Of a stretch of DNA of 64,000 nt, positions 32,756 through 41,561 are shown in pieces. Source of the stretch: Blautia obeum ATCC 29174 (GTDB taxonomy: Bacteria; Bacillota; Clostridia; Lachnospirales; Lachnospiraceae); assembly GCF_025147765.1 (NCBI RefSeq), contig NZ_CP102265.1, forward strand, positions 3,323,001 through 3,387,000, written 5' to 3'. Position 1 is the stretch's first letter, and each line of letters begins with the position of its first letter. A model generated the notes under the pieces. That model ran no database searches. It had not been told where the DNA came from and saw only the letters and a program-made list of their open reading frames with translations. The position numbers and the translations under genes were made by a program.

Positions 32756-34129
32756 TTACATGGAAATCCATCCAAATGCGTTTGCCACAGAGCTGAGCAG
32801 AATGATCGCTGCAAAGATTGGGCAAAGATATTTGATCATAAAATTGAAGATTTTCTTTCTTTTAAAGGTTCCTTCACCGAGAACAACTTCGTCTTCTATC
32901 TTCTTCAGTCCGATCACTCTGGAGATCAGAAGACATGTAGCAATTGCTGCGATCGGCATCATCACGGAGTTAGTCAGGAAGTCAAAGAAATCAAGGAACT
33001 GCATTCCGATGATCTTCACACATGCCAGTGGTCCATAGCCAAGGGATGACAGGCTGCCAAGGACGATCATGATCGCACCAACAACCAGTGTGGATTTCTG
33101 TCTGCACCATTTCAGTTCATCCTGGAAGGTAGATACTGCACTTTCTGTCAGGGCAATGGAGCTTGTCAGTGCCGCACAGAGCACCAATACAAAAAACAGA
33201 ATACCAATCGGTGTTCCAAGTCCCATACTTGCAAAGACCTTCGGGATCGTGATGAACATCAGCGCCGGACCAGCCTGCAGAGTATTTGGATCTCCACCAG
33301 AAAATGCAAATACTGCCGGGATGATCATCAAGCCTGCCATAATTGCAATTGCAGTATCAAAGATCTCTACATTAGTTGTTGAACTTTCAATAGACACGTC
33401 TTTCTTCATGTAGGAACCAAATGTCACCAGAATACCCATTGCAATAGAAAGTGAATAGAACATCTGTCCCATTGCAGCTACTACTGTCATCCATGAAAAA
33501 TTCTTCGGATTTGGAATCAGGAAGTACTTAACGCCCTCCAGAGCTCCAGGTCTTGTCACAGAATAAACCGTGATCACGATTGATAAAAATACCAGAACCG
33601 GCATCATAAATTTAGACACACGCTCTACGCCATTTCGAACACCTGCATAGATGATCCCTACTGTAAATAATGCAAATACCAGGAAGCAGACCTCTGTGGA
33701 TACTCCATTTGAAATAAATTCTGAGAAATAACCATCCGTTGCCAGATTCTGAGTATTTCCTTTTACATATTCAACCAGATATTTGATTACCCATCCGCCG
33801 ATAACGGAATAATACGGCACGATCAGAATCGGGATGATCGCATTGATCCAGCCCCCAAAAGAAAGCCATTTTGATTTGCCAAATTTGCCGAACGCACCTA
33901 CCGGACTTTTCTTCGTCATACGCCCAAGTGCTGTTTCTGCTATGATCATGGAATATCCAAATGTCATTGCCAGAATAATATAGATCAGCAGAAAAATTCC
34001 TCCGCCATACTTGGCTGCCAGATATGGAAACCTCCAGATATTTCCCAGGCCAACCGATGCTCCGGCAGCCGACAATACAAATCCCAGTTTCCCGGAAAAC
34101 GTACTTCTTTCATGATGATGTTGCTCCAT
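32756..34129 (-). CDS. sodium:neurotransmitter symporter (NSS/SNF) family transporter
   Basis: A Na+-coupled amino-acid transporter of about 457 residues with 11-12 membrane helices of LeuT type. The first-helix signature is LSAAGASVGLGNIWRFPYLAAKYGGGIFL, with the unwound GLGNIWRFP Na+/substrate site; IPYY-like VPYYSVIGGW and ALTSSIALTESAVSTF in helix 8 also fit. The start is ATG 34129 behind a GGGGGAAAGGG site. Substrate is probably a hydrophobic or aromatic amino acid; tryptophan or tyrosine transport is possible but not shown. Confidence 0.9.
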   Translation of the reverse strand: MEQHHHERSTFSGKLGFVLSAAGASVGLGNIWRFPYLAAKYGGGIFLLIYIILAMTFGYSMIIAETALGRMTKKSPVGAFGKFGKSKWLSFGGWINAIIPILIVPYYSVIGGWVIKYLVEYVKGNTQNLATDGYFSEFISNGVSTEVCFLVFALFTVGIIYAGVRNGVERVSKFMMPVLVFLSIVITVYSVTRPGALEGVKYFLIPNPKNFSWMTVVAAMGQMFYSLSIAMGILVTFGSYMKKDVSIESSTTNVEIFDTAIAIMAGLMIIPAVFAFSGGDPNTLQAGPALMFITIPKVFASMGLGTPIGILFFVLVLCAALTSSIALTESAVSTFQDELKWCRQKSTLVVGAIMIVLGSLSSLGYGPLACVKIIGMQFLDFFDFLTNSVMMPIAAIATCLLISRVIGLKKIEDEVVLGEGTFKRKKIFNFMIKYLCPIFAAIILLSSVANAFGWISM

Positions 34130-34311
34130 AAAATTACCCTTTCCCCCATCCATATATTTTGCTCAAACCTTCATAAATAATTTCAGCTTCTTTGATAATA
34201 TCATGGTTTTAAGACGACGGCAATCAATAAAAAATCGCTGTAAATTTGCACCGCATTAATGTATTAAATATTTACTGTGACTTTTCACAACGATTTTTCC
34301 ATATGTTTCGT

Positions 34312-35187
34312 TTATTCTACAGGTTTGCAGGTACAGCCGATTCCCAGCCCATCCGGACCGATATGACAGGACAGACCAAAGGAAAGTTTATCACACATAA
34401 CATCCATTCCCGGAAAGCTTTCTTTAATCTGAGCCATCCATTCTGCCGTTACTTCATCAGTGCTGCTGGAAGCCGCCATCAGATATACATTTCCTGCCTC
34501 GTATTCTTCACGGAAATTAGTTTCCAGTTCATGTTTCATCGCATCGATCATGACCTTGCGTGCTTTCTTCATACCACGGCATTTCTGATAAGTATCAAGT
34601 GTTCCTGTACTGAAATGCATGACTGGTTTAATATTCAGGACATCTGCTGCCAGGGCTGTCACTGAGCTGACTCTTCCACCTTTTTTCAGATATTCCAGGG
34701 TGCTGAGTCCAATGTAAATCGTCATCTTTTCTCTGGTTTCCTCGAGGATTTTCTTGATTTCAGCTGCACTGTAACCTTTTTCTGTCATTTCTACTGCATC
34801 AAGAACCGAACGGTGCATCGGAGTCGCTACACGACCATTGTCAACTACAAAGACTTTTCCGGCAAATTCATCTTCATTTGCCATTGCCATTGCTGCCATA
34901 CAGGAACCGCTTAATGCACTGCTGAGCGGAATATATACGATTTCTTCATATTCTTTCAACATTTCTTTCCACATCTCCGCAACCTCTACCAGTGACGGCT
35001 GCGATGTAGATACATCCGTTCCCTTGCGCAGCATATCATAAAATTCTTCTCTGGATAAATCTACGCCTTCACGATATACCTTTTCTTCGATATAAAATGG
35101 CATTGGAAGCACTTTGATTCCAAGTCTTTCGGCCTCTTCGTTTAAAATCCCGCTATGACTGTCTGTCATGATTCCTGTTTTCTTCAT
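34312..35187 (-). CDS. DegV family fatty-acid-binding protein
   Basis: A 291-residue DegV protein. Visible landmarks: TDSHSGI near the N-terminus, DVSTSQPSLVEVAEMW (STSQPS lipid-head contact), YIPLSSALSGSCMAAMAM, and the conserved STLEYLKKGGRVSS at about 157-170. Members bind fatty acids and some (FakB) present them to the FakA kinase; no fakA is nearby. The coding order, TetR then DegV 28 bases apart on the same strand, suggests a TetR-DegV operon, as seen in several Clostridia. Confidence 0.9.
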   Translation of the reverse strand: MKKTGIMTDSHSGILNEEAERLGIKVLPMPFYIEEKVYREGVDLSREEFYDMLRKGTDVSTSQPSLVEVAEMWKEMLKEYEEIVYIPLSSALSGSCMAAMAMANEDEFAGKVFVVDNGRVATPMHRSVLDAVEMTEKGYSAAEIKKILEETREKMTIYIGLSTLEYLKKGGRVSSVTALAADVLNIKPVMHFSTGTLDTYQKCRGMKKARKVMIDAMKHELETNFREEYEAGNVYLMAASSSTDEVTAEWMAQIKESFPGMDVMCDKLSFGLSCHIGPDGLGIGCTCKPVE

Positions 35188-35214
35188 AATAACTTCTTCC
35201 TTTGTATTCTGTTT

Positions 35215-35748
35215 TTATAATGTTTTAATGATTGGCATCACATAATCAATGATTTCTTCCGGTGTTTCTTTCATTTCGTCCATGATCCAGCGTCTCGAAA
35301 CACCGTCCAGTACACAGAGTTTTACAACCCATCCATATTTTTCTGATATATCAGAATCTGCGGATTCGACTGCTTTTCTCTTTTCATGAATTTTCTCCCC
35401 GAGTCTTTTCGTAAAAAGATCCATATTCAACCCGCGAATCGCCCACATTTCTTTATAATTCAACGATATCTGATAAAAATAATTGAACAGATATTCCCGC
35501 AGTTTTCGTTCATCAGATGTATCTAATAATGGAAGAAACTCTATATTCAGCTTCTCCGCTGTTGCGTCTGCAATACTGTCCAGTACTTCCGAAATCGATG
35601 CAAAATTTCTGTAAAAAGAAACTCTTGCAACGTTTGCTTCCTGCACAATATCTGTTACTGTAATGTCCATGTAGGATTTTTGTGTCATAAGCCGCAGAAA
35701 TGCCTGCTCTATCTCACTTTTCGCAGAATGATTTTCTTTCTTGTTCAT
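35215..35748 (-). CDS. TetR family transcriptional regulator
   Basis: A regulator of about 177 residues. The N-terminal helix-turn-helix is SEIEQAFLRLMTQKSYMDITVTDIVQEANVARVSFYRNFAS, a good TetR signature; the C-terminal domain is divergent, as usual. The start is uncertain: ATG 35748 follows a weak GGGGTG, and ATG 35784 has no site. It precedes degV and probably controls it, perhaps in response to a fatty acid or acyl-CoA; that is inference. Confidence 0.82.
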   Translation of the reverse strand: MNKKENHSAKSEIEQAFLRLMTQKSYMDITVTDIVQEANVARVSFYRNFASISEVLDSIADATAEKLNIEFLPLLDTSDERKLREYLFNYFYQISLNYKEMWAIRGLNMDLFTKRLGEKIHEKRKAVESADSDISEKYGWVVKLCVLDGVSRRWIMDEMKETPEEIIDYVMPIIKTL

Positions 35749-36021
35749 AATCTGTTTGTTACACCCCGTTGCATTTCGATTCATTCATGTTACATTTTGT
35801 TTCATCAAAGAACTGTATTGTATCACTCGTTAAAAAATATGTCAACAAATGAAGAAATTTTCTTCTCTTTTTCTCCTTTAGGTCAATGGACATCTCTTCT
35901 CCTGTCTGTTAATGTCTATTACAAAATAAAACAACTCAGGAGATGATGACTATTGAACAAAAAATTCAAAGAACAGGGGAACTTTCAGTACTGTTTCCAC
36001 TATTGAAGAGATTCTGCGATA

Positions 36022-36059
36022 ACAAAAAATCAAGGAAATTCTGTCAAAAATTTCCCTGA
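36022..36059 (-). terminator. terminator of the nitrilase-family gene
   Basis: On the minus strand TCAGGGAAATT pairs with AATTTCCTTGA (one mismatch) and is followed by six T. The remaining bases between here and the tetR start (about 35785-36020) show no convincing gene or structure. Confidence 0.75.
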
Positions 36060-36077
36060 CCCTTTTTATCATACGGT

Positions 36078-36911
36078 TTATTTGCAAAGTTTTTCTAACT
36101 TATACATATCCTTTCGTCTGCTCTTTAATAATGGGAGTTCTTCTCTTACCTGCTCTTCATAGTCCATATCCAATTCAGCCAGAAGAATTCCTTCGTTTTC
36201 ATCCAGCATGCCTGTCACTCTGCCCCACGGATCTGTGACAATAGAATGTCCCCATGAAATATATCCTGCCGATACATCACGTGCCGGAGCACAACCAACC
36301 ATATAAATCTGATTATCCAGTGCCCGAGTTCTGAAAGACAATTCCCAGTGTGCCGGTCCCGTTGTCATGTTGAATGCAGCCGGAACAAAAATAACTTTCG
36401 CACCATCATTTACCATCATTCGTGATAATTCTGGAAAACGAATATCAAAGCAGAGCATGACTCCTATTTTACCAAACTCTGTATCAAATACCGTGTCGCT
36501 ATCACCTGCTGTTAACATATCGGATTCTTTGAATGTCTGACCGCCTTTGACATCAATGTCAAATAAATGTACTTTTCTATGTTTCCCGATCTGTTTTCCT
36601 TCACGGTCAAAAATGTAAGATGTGTTGTAAACATTTCCCTCAGCATCTTTTTCCGGCATGGATCCTCCAATCAGATAAATTCCATACTGTTTTGCATACC
36701 CAGATAACTGCTGCCATACCGGTCCACCTTCTTTTTCGGCATAGATTGGAAAATTCTCTGTCTGATATGGGCAACAGAACATCTCCGGAAGAATTACAAA
36801 ATCTGGGTTTTCATCCTTTATTTTTTCGAGATAAGTTTTAACAGTTCTTACATTTTCCATTTTATCTGCTACTGTCGACATCTGTATGGCAGCAATCTTT
36901 ATTTTTTCCAT
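36078..36911 (-). CDS. carbon-nitrogen hydrolase (nitrilase superfamily, omega-amidase-like)
   Basis: A 277-residue enzyme with the Glu-Lys-Cys triad of the superfamily: Glu in DFVILPEMFCCPY (about 42), Lys in IGKHRKVHLFDIDV (about 112) and Cys in IGVMLCFDIRFPE (about 153). It most resembles omega-amidase/NIT2, which hydrolyses alpha-ketoglutaramate, though other amidases of the branch cannot be excluded. The start is ATG 36911, seven bases behind AGGAG. It is monocistronic, next to a glutamine-type transporter transcribed the other way, which is compatible with a role in glutamine metabolism. Confidence 0.87.
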   Translation of the reverse strand: MEKIKIAAIQMSTVADKMENVRTVKTYLEKIKDENPDFVILPEMFCCPYQTENFPIYAEKEGGPVWQQLSGYAKQYGIYLIGGSMPEKDAEGNVYNTSYIFDREGKQIGKHRKVHLFDIDVKGGQTFKESDMLTAGDSDTVFDTEFGKIGVMLCFDIRFPELSRMMVNDGAKVIFVPAAFNMTTGPAHWELSFRTRALDNQIYMVGCAPARDVSAGYISWGHSIVTDPWGRVTGMLDENEGILLAELDMDYEEQVREELPLLKSRRKDMYKLEKLCK

Positions 36912-37060
36912 CACGTTACTCCTTTTATATTTCCCTCTGGAACGATATTTTCTTTCATACTATTCACTATTTTACATACATTGCCAGTTTTTTCAACAAT
37001 TAGCGTTTCCACTTTCTATAGGACAATTCCTTTAATGTGGTAAAAAGTTAAAATTTTCCA

Positions 37061-37138
37061 TTGACAGTGTATTTTTACAATGATAGAATTGAAAAAAGCG
37101 ACGAAGGCGTCAGTTTTTTTGGGAACTGCGCCTTTTTT
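37061..37138 (+). promoter_or_regulatory. promoter and attenuator-like leader of the glutamine-type transporter
   Basis: TTGACA (37061-37066), 17 bases, TAGAAT (37084-37089). The transcript would begin with a small hairpin GACG-AAGG-CGTC (37100-37111). This overlaps the left arm of a terminator, GGCG-T-CAGTT pairing with AACTG-CGCC (37106-37132), followed by six T (37133-37138). The two folds exclude each other, so a factor stabilising the first hairpin would prevent termination. The binding-protein gene begins 31 bases later. Confidence 0.7.
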
Positions 37139-37169
37139 CGATATTAAACAACAAAGGAGTGCTTTAATC

Positions 37170-38021
37170 ATGAAAAAGATGTGTTATTTATTAACTATGG
37201 GATTACTTGCAGGAAGTCTTACTGTTCCTGTATTTGCAGCTTCTGATGCTGATTCTGCATCTGACAAAAAATGGGTTATCGCTACCGATACCGTCTTCAA
37301 ACCATTTGAATATACTGATGATGATGGCAACTTCGTAGGAATTGATGTAGATGTACTTGATGCTATCGCGAAAGACCAGGGATTTGAATATGAACTGAAG
37401 AGCCTTGGATGGGACGCTTCCATCGCAGCTTGCCAGGCTGGACAGGCTGACGGTATGATTGCCGGTGCTTCTATTACAGATGAAAGAAAAGACAGCGGCT
37501 GGCTGTTCTCTGACGGATATTATAATGCTACACAGTCTATGACTGTACAGAAAGATTCCGATATCAAAGGATTCGATGACCTGAAAGGCAAGACTGTTGG
37601 TGTTAAGACTGGTACTCAGGGTGCTACCTATGCAGAAAGCCTGAAAGATGAATACGGATTCAACATCACCTATTATGAAGATTCACCGACAATGTATCAG
37701 GCTGTTCTCGGCGGACAGGTAGTTGCATGCTTCGAAGATACACCGATCATGGCATCCTCTATCAAAGATGGGGACCTTGCACTCCAGATCCTGGAAGACA
37801 CTGCAAATGAAGGATCTCCTTACGGATTCGCTATTTTCGACGCTGACAACCAGGAACTTCTCGATATGTTCAACGCTGGTCTGAAAGATATCAAGGAAAG
37901 CGGCGAATACAACGAAATCATCTCTAAATACCTTGGCGAAGATGCCGTTCCGACAGAAGAAGCCGAAGCCGACGCTGATGCAACAGAAACACCTGCTGCT
38001 GAAGAAGAAGCTGCAGAATAA
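37170..38021 (+). CDS. glnH: amino-acid ABC transporter substrate-binding protein (GlnH-like)
   Basis: A 283-residue family-3 binding protein. Signal peptide at 1-23 (cleavage after VFA), then the mature fold with FKPFEYTDDDGNFVGIDVDVLDAIA, ITDERKDSG, GYYNATQSMTV and LKGKTVGVKTGTQGATYAE, which is close to glutamine-binding GlnH. There is no lipobox cysteine. The last 25 residues are an acidic Glu/Ala/Thr-rich tail of unknown purpose. The start is ATG 37170 behind AAAGGAG; the open frame extends upstream through the leader RNA, which is not coding. Followed by a leaky terminator and then permease and ATPase. Confidence 0.88.
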   Translation: MKKMCYLLTMGLLAGSLTVPVFAASDADSASDKKWVIATDTVFKPFEYTDDDGNFVGIDVDVLDAIAKDQGFEYELKSLGWDASIAACQAGQADGMIAGASITDERKDSGWLFSDGYYNATQSMTVQKDSDIKGFDDLKGKTVGVKTGTQGATYAESLKDEYGFNITYYEDSPTMYQAVLGGQVVACFEDTPIMASSIKDGDLALQILEDTANEGSPYGFAIFDADNQELLDMFNAGLKDIKESGEYNEIISKYLGEDAVPTEEAEADADATETPAAEEEAAE

Positions 38022-38079
38022 TTTTTAAGACTCAGGCCTTATCAGATAAACTGATTTAAAACACTACACGAATTACAGG

Positions 38080-38109
38080 GCTGCTGCATTTTGTGGCAGC
38101 TTTGTTTTT
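38080..38109 (+). terminator. intercistronic attenuator after glnH
   Basis: GCTGC pairs with GCAGC around an 8-11 base loop and is followed by TTTGTTTTT, 14 bases before the permease start. It should lower expression of the permease and ATPase relative to the binding protein. Confidence 0.65.
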
Positions 38110-38123
38110 GAAAGGAGATTTCC

Positions 38124-38795
38124 ATGATCCAGATTATAACCAGATATGGAAACCTGCTGCTTCTTGCTATGGGACAGACCTTACTACTTGCACTGTGTGG
38201 TCTGTTCTTTGCCTGTATACTGGGTATGTTTTTTGGTCTCTTAAGTGTACTGAAAAACAAAGCATGCAGAATCATATCATCCATTTTTGTTGACGTAATC
38301 CGTGGTGTCCCAATGATCGTTCTGGCATATTTTATTTATTTTGGTGTTCCGTACTGCCTGAACAATATGATGGGATTTAATTTCACACTTACAGCACTCC
38401 AGGCCGGTACTGTCTGCCTCGCCCTTAACTGTGGTGCTTATATGGCAGAGATCATCCGTGCAGGTATCCTGTCTGTTGATTCCGGACAGATGGAAGCAGC
38501 GAGAAGTCTTGGTCTTCCATATTCGCGTGCCATGATCCGTGTTGTACTTCCACAGGCAATCCGCACCATGATTCCAAGTATCATCAACCAGTTCATCATC
38601 ACACTGAAAGATACCTCTATTCTTTCTGTTATCGGTTTCCCGGAACTGGTCAATACCGCGAAAAATGTTGTTGCCAATTCCTTTATGTCTTTCCAGACAT
38701 GGGGTATTGTCGCAGTTATGTACCTGATCGTAATCACGATCTTATCAAAAGTAGCCAAAATCGTAGAAAGGAGACTGAACCGTGGCCGTAAATAA
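38124..38795 (+). CDS. glnP: amino-acid ABC transporter permease (GlnP/HisM family)
   Basis: A 223-residue membrane subunit with about five helices and the polar-amino-acid permease motif VIRGVPMIVLAYFIYFG and the EAA loop QMEAARSLGLPYSRAMIRVVLPQAIR. Normal length for the family. AAAGGAG precedes the start. Its last 14 bases overlap the ATPase gene. Confidence 0.92.
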   Translation: MIQIITRYGNLLLLAMGQTLLLALCGLFFACILGMFFGLLSVLKNKACRIISSIFVDVIRGVPMIVLAYFIYFGVPYCLNNMMGFNFTLTALQAGTVCLALNCGAYMAEIIRAGILSVDSGQMEAARSLGLPYSRAMIRVVLPQAIRTMIPSIINQFIITLKDTSILSVIGFPELVNTAKNVVANSFMSFQTWGIVAVMYLIVITILSKVAKIVERRLNRGRK

Positions 38796-39528
38796 AGAGA
38801 ATGTCAAAATTCACGTATCACATTTAAAGAAAAGCTTCGGTACCCTGGAAGTATTAAAAGATATCTCCACCGACATTCACGAGGGCGAAGTGGTCGTTAT
38901 CATCGGACCTTCCGGAAGCGGAAAGTCTACTTTTCTCCGTTGTATGAACAAACTGGAAGAAATCACAGACGGTGAAGTTATCGTAGACGGCAAAAATCTT
39001 ACAGATAAACATGTTGATATCAACAAAGTACGCGAAAATGTAGGTATGGTTTTCCAGCATTTTAACCTTTTTCCACATATGAATGTCACACAGAATCTTA
39101 TGCTTGCACCCGTTGAGCTGAAAAAAGCAACCAAGGAGGAAGCTAAGGAACGCGCCATCCACATGCTGAAGAAGGTCGGCATGGATGATAAAGCAGAGGC
39201 TTATCCGGAACAGCTTTCGGGTGGTCAGAAGCAGCGTGTAGCAATTGCGCGTGCACTCTGTATGACACCTGATATCATGCTCTTTGATGAACCTACCAGT
39301 GCCCTCGACCCGGAAATGGTCGGTGAAGTTCTGCAGGTTATGAAGCAGCTTGCTGCTGATGGCATGACAATGGTTATTGTAACTCATGAAATGGGATTTG
39401 CACGAGAAGTTGCTGACCGTGTTCTTTTCATGGACGGTGGTTACATCGTAGAAGAAGGTACTCCACAGGAAGTACTTCTGAATCCAAAAGAACCTCGAAC
39501 TATCGATTTTCTGAATAAAGTACTGTAG
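38782..39528 (+). CDS. glnQ: amino-acid ABC transporter ATP-binding protein (GlnQ family)
   Basis: A 248-residue ATPase with Walker A (GPSGSGKST), Q-loop (VFQHFNLFPHM), signature (LSGGQKQRVAIARAL), Walker B (IMLFDEPTSALDPEMV) and switch His (VTHEMGFA). These are typical of the polar-amino-acid uptake group. The start is a GTG at 38782, eight bases behind AAAGGAG and inside the permease gene. Ends just before a strong terminator. Confidence 0.93.
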   Translation: MAVNKENVKIHVSHLKKSFGTLEVLKDISTDIHEGEVVVIIGPSGSGKSTFLRCMNKLEEITDGEVIVDGKNLTDKHVDINKVRENVGMVFQHFNLFPHMNVTQNLMLAPVELKKATKEEAKERAIHMLKKVGMDDKAEAYPEQLSGGQKQRVAIARALCMTPDIMLFDEPTSALDPEMVGEVLQVMKQLAADGMTMVIVTHEMGFAREVADRVLFMDGGYIVEEGTPQEVLLNPKEPRTIDFLNKVL

Positions 39529-39534
39529 ATAAAG

Positions 39535-39572
39535 ATAAAATGAGCCGCTGCGAATGCAGCGGCTCATTTTAT
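39535..39572. terminator. strong bidirectional terminator after glnQ
   Basis: A 17-bp perfect stem (39535-39551 with 39556-39572) with a GAAT tetraloop; the A/T ends give a T tract on either strand, serving glnQ and the convergent DUF4097 gene. Confidence 0.9.
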
Positions 39573-39613
39573 ATGCTACAAGTTCTCTTTTTTCAATAAC
39601 AATTTGTACATAA

Positions 39614-40555
39614 TTATTTCGCAGCTTTGATCGTTATATCCCCATCCTCACTCTTAATTTCGAGGGAATTCTGTGCCTTATTTCCAGAATCAACGCTCTG
39701 TTCATCGTCTTCATCCGTCATGACTTTGCCAAGTTTCTCCGGAATATTGATCTCACTTGCTTCTGCCTCTACAGAAAGATCTGCAAGTGTTTTTTCCGGA
39801 ATACTGAGTGTAATATCACCAAGGCTGCTGCGAATCTCATTCTTACCGGTAAATGTAACATTCTCGGCTTGTATATCACCATCAGCCATTTCAATCTGAC
39901 TATTGGCAAATATAACATCTTTAATCTTCAGATCACCGAGATCATCTTTCAACTCAAGATTCTTAAATCTACCTCTCACAATTTTAACATCGCCATCGTC
40001 ATTCTGAATCACTGCCTGTTTGGCATTCAATGATTCAATATCTAAGTCACCATATCCCATCTTGCAGGAAAAACTACTCATGTCGTTTTCCTTCGGAATA
40101 TAAACAGTTACTTTATTTGAATTTTCGATCACATGGCTCTGACCGAGCATTTCCTGAAGGAAATTGATATCGATATGAATATATGAATATGACTCATTTC
40201 CCTTTTTCTCTACAAGATTCAGAGTATCATCCTGTACCTGATAGGAAAGAGGCAGCATTCCTTTATTTGTCTCAATATTATATGCAATGTAAAAGTTTTC
40301 ATCGTCAGATTCTTTTACATCCAGATCAAGATTTCGAAGATCAACATTCACAGAAGAAAATGAATTGATCTTTGTCTTGCTTAAAATCACATGGCTGTCA
40401 CTGGAATCCATCATTGCGTTTCCACTGATTCTGTTCAGATCCGCTGTTTTTACATAATTTTTACCACCGGATGCAACACCAACTCCCAAAAACAGGACTC
40501 CTATTGCGCAGAGGATACCACCAGCAACCAGCAAACGTTTATTTGTTTTTTTCAT
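39614..40555 (-). CDS. DUF4097 family envelope protein (beta-helix repeat)
   Basis: A 313-residue protein with one N-terminal membrane helix (about 8-28) and an outside beta-rich domain. It contains repeated short strands with the GDL/GDI pattern of DUF4097 (YGDLDIESLN, DGDVKIVRG, LGDLKIKDV, DGDIQAENV, LGDITLSIP), each about 20-25 residues, typical of a right-handed beta-helix. Third gene of padR-DUF1700-DUF4097, a common envelope-stress module in Firmicutes. Start behind GAGGGG, overlapping the DUF1700 stop. Function is not established. Confidence 0.82.
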   Translation of the reverse strand: MKKTNKRLLVAGGILCAIGVLFLGVGVASGGKNYVKTADLNRISGNAMMDSSDSHVILSKTKINSFSSVNVDLRNLDLDVKESDDENFYIAYNIETNKGMLPLSYQVQDDTLNLVEKKGNESYSYIHIDINFLQEMLGQSHVIENSNKVTVYIPKENDMSSFSCKMGYGDLDIESLNAKQAVIQNDDGDVKIVRGRFKNLELKDDLGDLKIKDVIFANSQIEMADGDIQAENVTFTGKNEIRSSLGDITLSIPEKTLADLSVEAEASEINIPEKLGKVMTDEDDEQSVDSGNKAQNSLEIKSEDGDITIKAAK

Positions 40556-41147
40556 GATTCTTACCCCTCTTTTCAGCTATTTTCCGTGCAAGCATAACAA
40601 GAAGCATACCAGTCCATTTGCAGAGATAGATTCCAAGAAGATACAGCAGGATTGCGCATCCAATTCCAAGTAACCCACATCCTGTGATCATCAGTGCACC
40701 CGATAAAGAATACGGGAAGGAAACAAGTCCTCTGAGCAACAGCTTGCCACCCACCAGTAAAATACTGAATGCTGCAATAAAGTCACTGAAGATCACACAG
40801 ACAACACAGATTGCTGCCGCCAGAAGCACTGCAAGCATTGCGATAAAAAGTGGAACAGTCACAGGTGTTGACATGATAGCTAAAACAGCCAGCAGCGTGA
40901 TTCCTTTTTTACTCTTTTTCTCTTCACCACTCTCATCCTGTTCCTGAATCTTCCGATCCAGAAGGTTATACATCAGGTCCGCAGCCGCTTCCTTCGGAGT
41001 TCCAAGCTCCTCCATCAGTCTCTGCTGACCTTCCTCATCTGTATCACTAAAATATTCATTGAAATACTCAATTGCGTCTTCATAATCCTGCTTCGGAAGT
41101 TTGCGAAGATATTTCTGCAATTTAGTCATATATTCTTCTCTGGTCAA
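40539..41147 (-). CDS. DUF1700 family (HAAS-type) membrane protein
   Basis: A 202-residue protein. The N-terminal segment LQKYLRKLPKQDYEDAIEYFNEYFSD is the helical HAAS/DUF1700 signature, then LGTPKEAAADLMYNLL, and from about 85 several hydrophobic segments. The start is TTG 41147, eight bases behind GGGAGG and overlapping the padR stop (TTGA). It probably works with the PadR protein, as this pair is conserved, but its role is unknown. Confidence 0.83.
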   Translation of the reverse strand: MTREEYMTKLQKYLRKLPKQDYEDAIEYFNEYFSDTDEEGQQRLMEELGTPKEAAADLMYNLLDRKIQEQDESGEEKKSKKGITLLAVLAIMSTPVTVPLFIAMLAVLLAAAICVVCVIFSDFIAAFSILLVGGKLLLRGLVSFPYSLSGALMITGCGLLGIGCAILLYLLGIYLCKWTGMLLVMLARKIAEKRGKNHEKNK

Positions 41148-41461
41148 TTTCGGATCCTCCCTTCAATGATTCCGTCAATTGTATCTCTGTAGGAAATCCA
41201 TTCTTTATTGAGATACACCAGTTGTTCTTTACCGGAATCGGTGATAGAATAATACTTGCGTTTACGTCCCTGAAATTCCTGAGAATAGGTTGTGAGATAA
41301 CCGTTTTTCTCGAGTTTCTTCAGGATGGGATATAGAGTGGATTCTTTGATATCAGCCACGATCTTGACGGTCTGGCTGATCTCATATCCGTAGGAATCCT
41401 GTGATTCTACTACGGACAGGATCAGAAACTCTATAAGTAATGCTGATACGGGATAATACAT
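41144..41461 (-). CDS. PadR family transcriptional regulator
   Basis: A 105-residue winged-helix regulator: FLILSVVESQDSYGYEISQTVKI and STLYPILKKLEKNGYLTTYSQEFQGRKRKYYSITDSGKEQL are the PadR signature. It heads a three-gene operon and likely binds the large palindrome at 41495-41517 between itself and azlC. The ligand is unknown. GGAGGTGATCGG precedes the ATG. Confidence 0.9.
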   Translation of the reverse strand: MYYPVSALLIEFLILSVVESQDSYGYEISQTVKIVADIKESTLYPILKKLEKNGYLTTYSQEFQGRKRKYYSITDSGKEQLVYLNKEWISYRDTIDGIIEGRIRN

Positions 41462-41494
41462 CCGATCACCTCCATAAATGATATGTAAAATAAT

Positions 41495-41517
41495 TATATA
41501 TAAAAATTTTATATATA
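41495..41517. promoter_or_regulatory. palindromic operator between padR and azlC
   Basis: A 23-base nearly perfect palindrome, TATATATAAAA arm on each side of a central A/T. It is 34 bases before padR and 45 before azlC on the other strand, so one PadR dimer could control both directions. Confidence 0.65.
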
Positions 41518-41561
41518 AAATATATACATATTCATTCTAAAAGTCAAGGAGTTTTTCACAA

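Noticed and set aside
37080..37169. N-terminal extension of GlnH
   Set aside because: This stretch is the promoter and attenuator leader; the signal peptide begins at the ATG at 37170.
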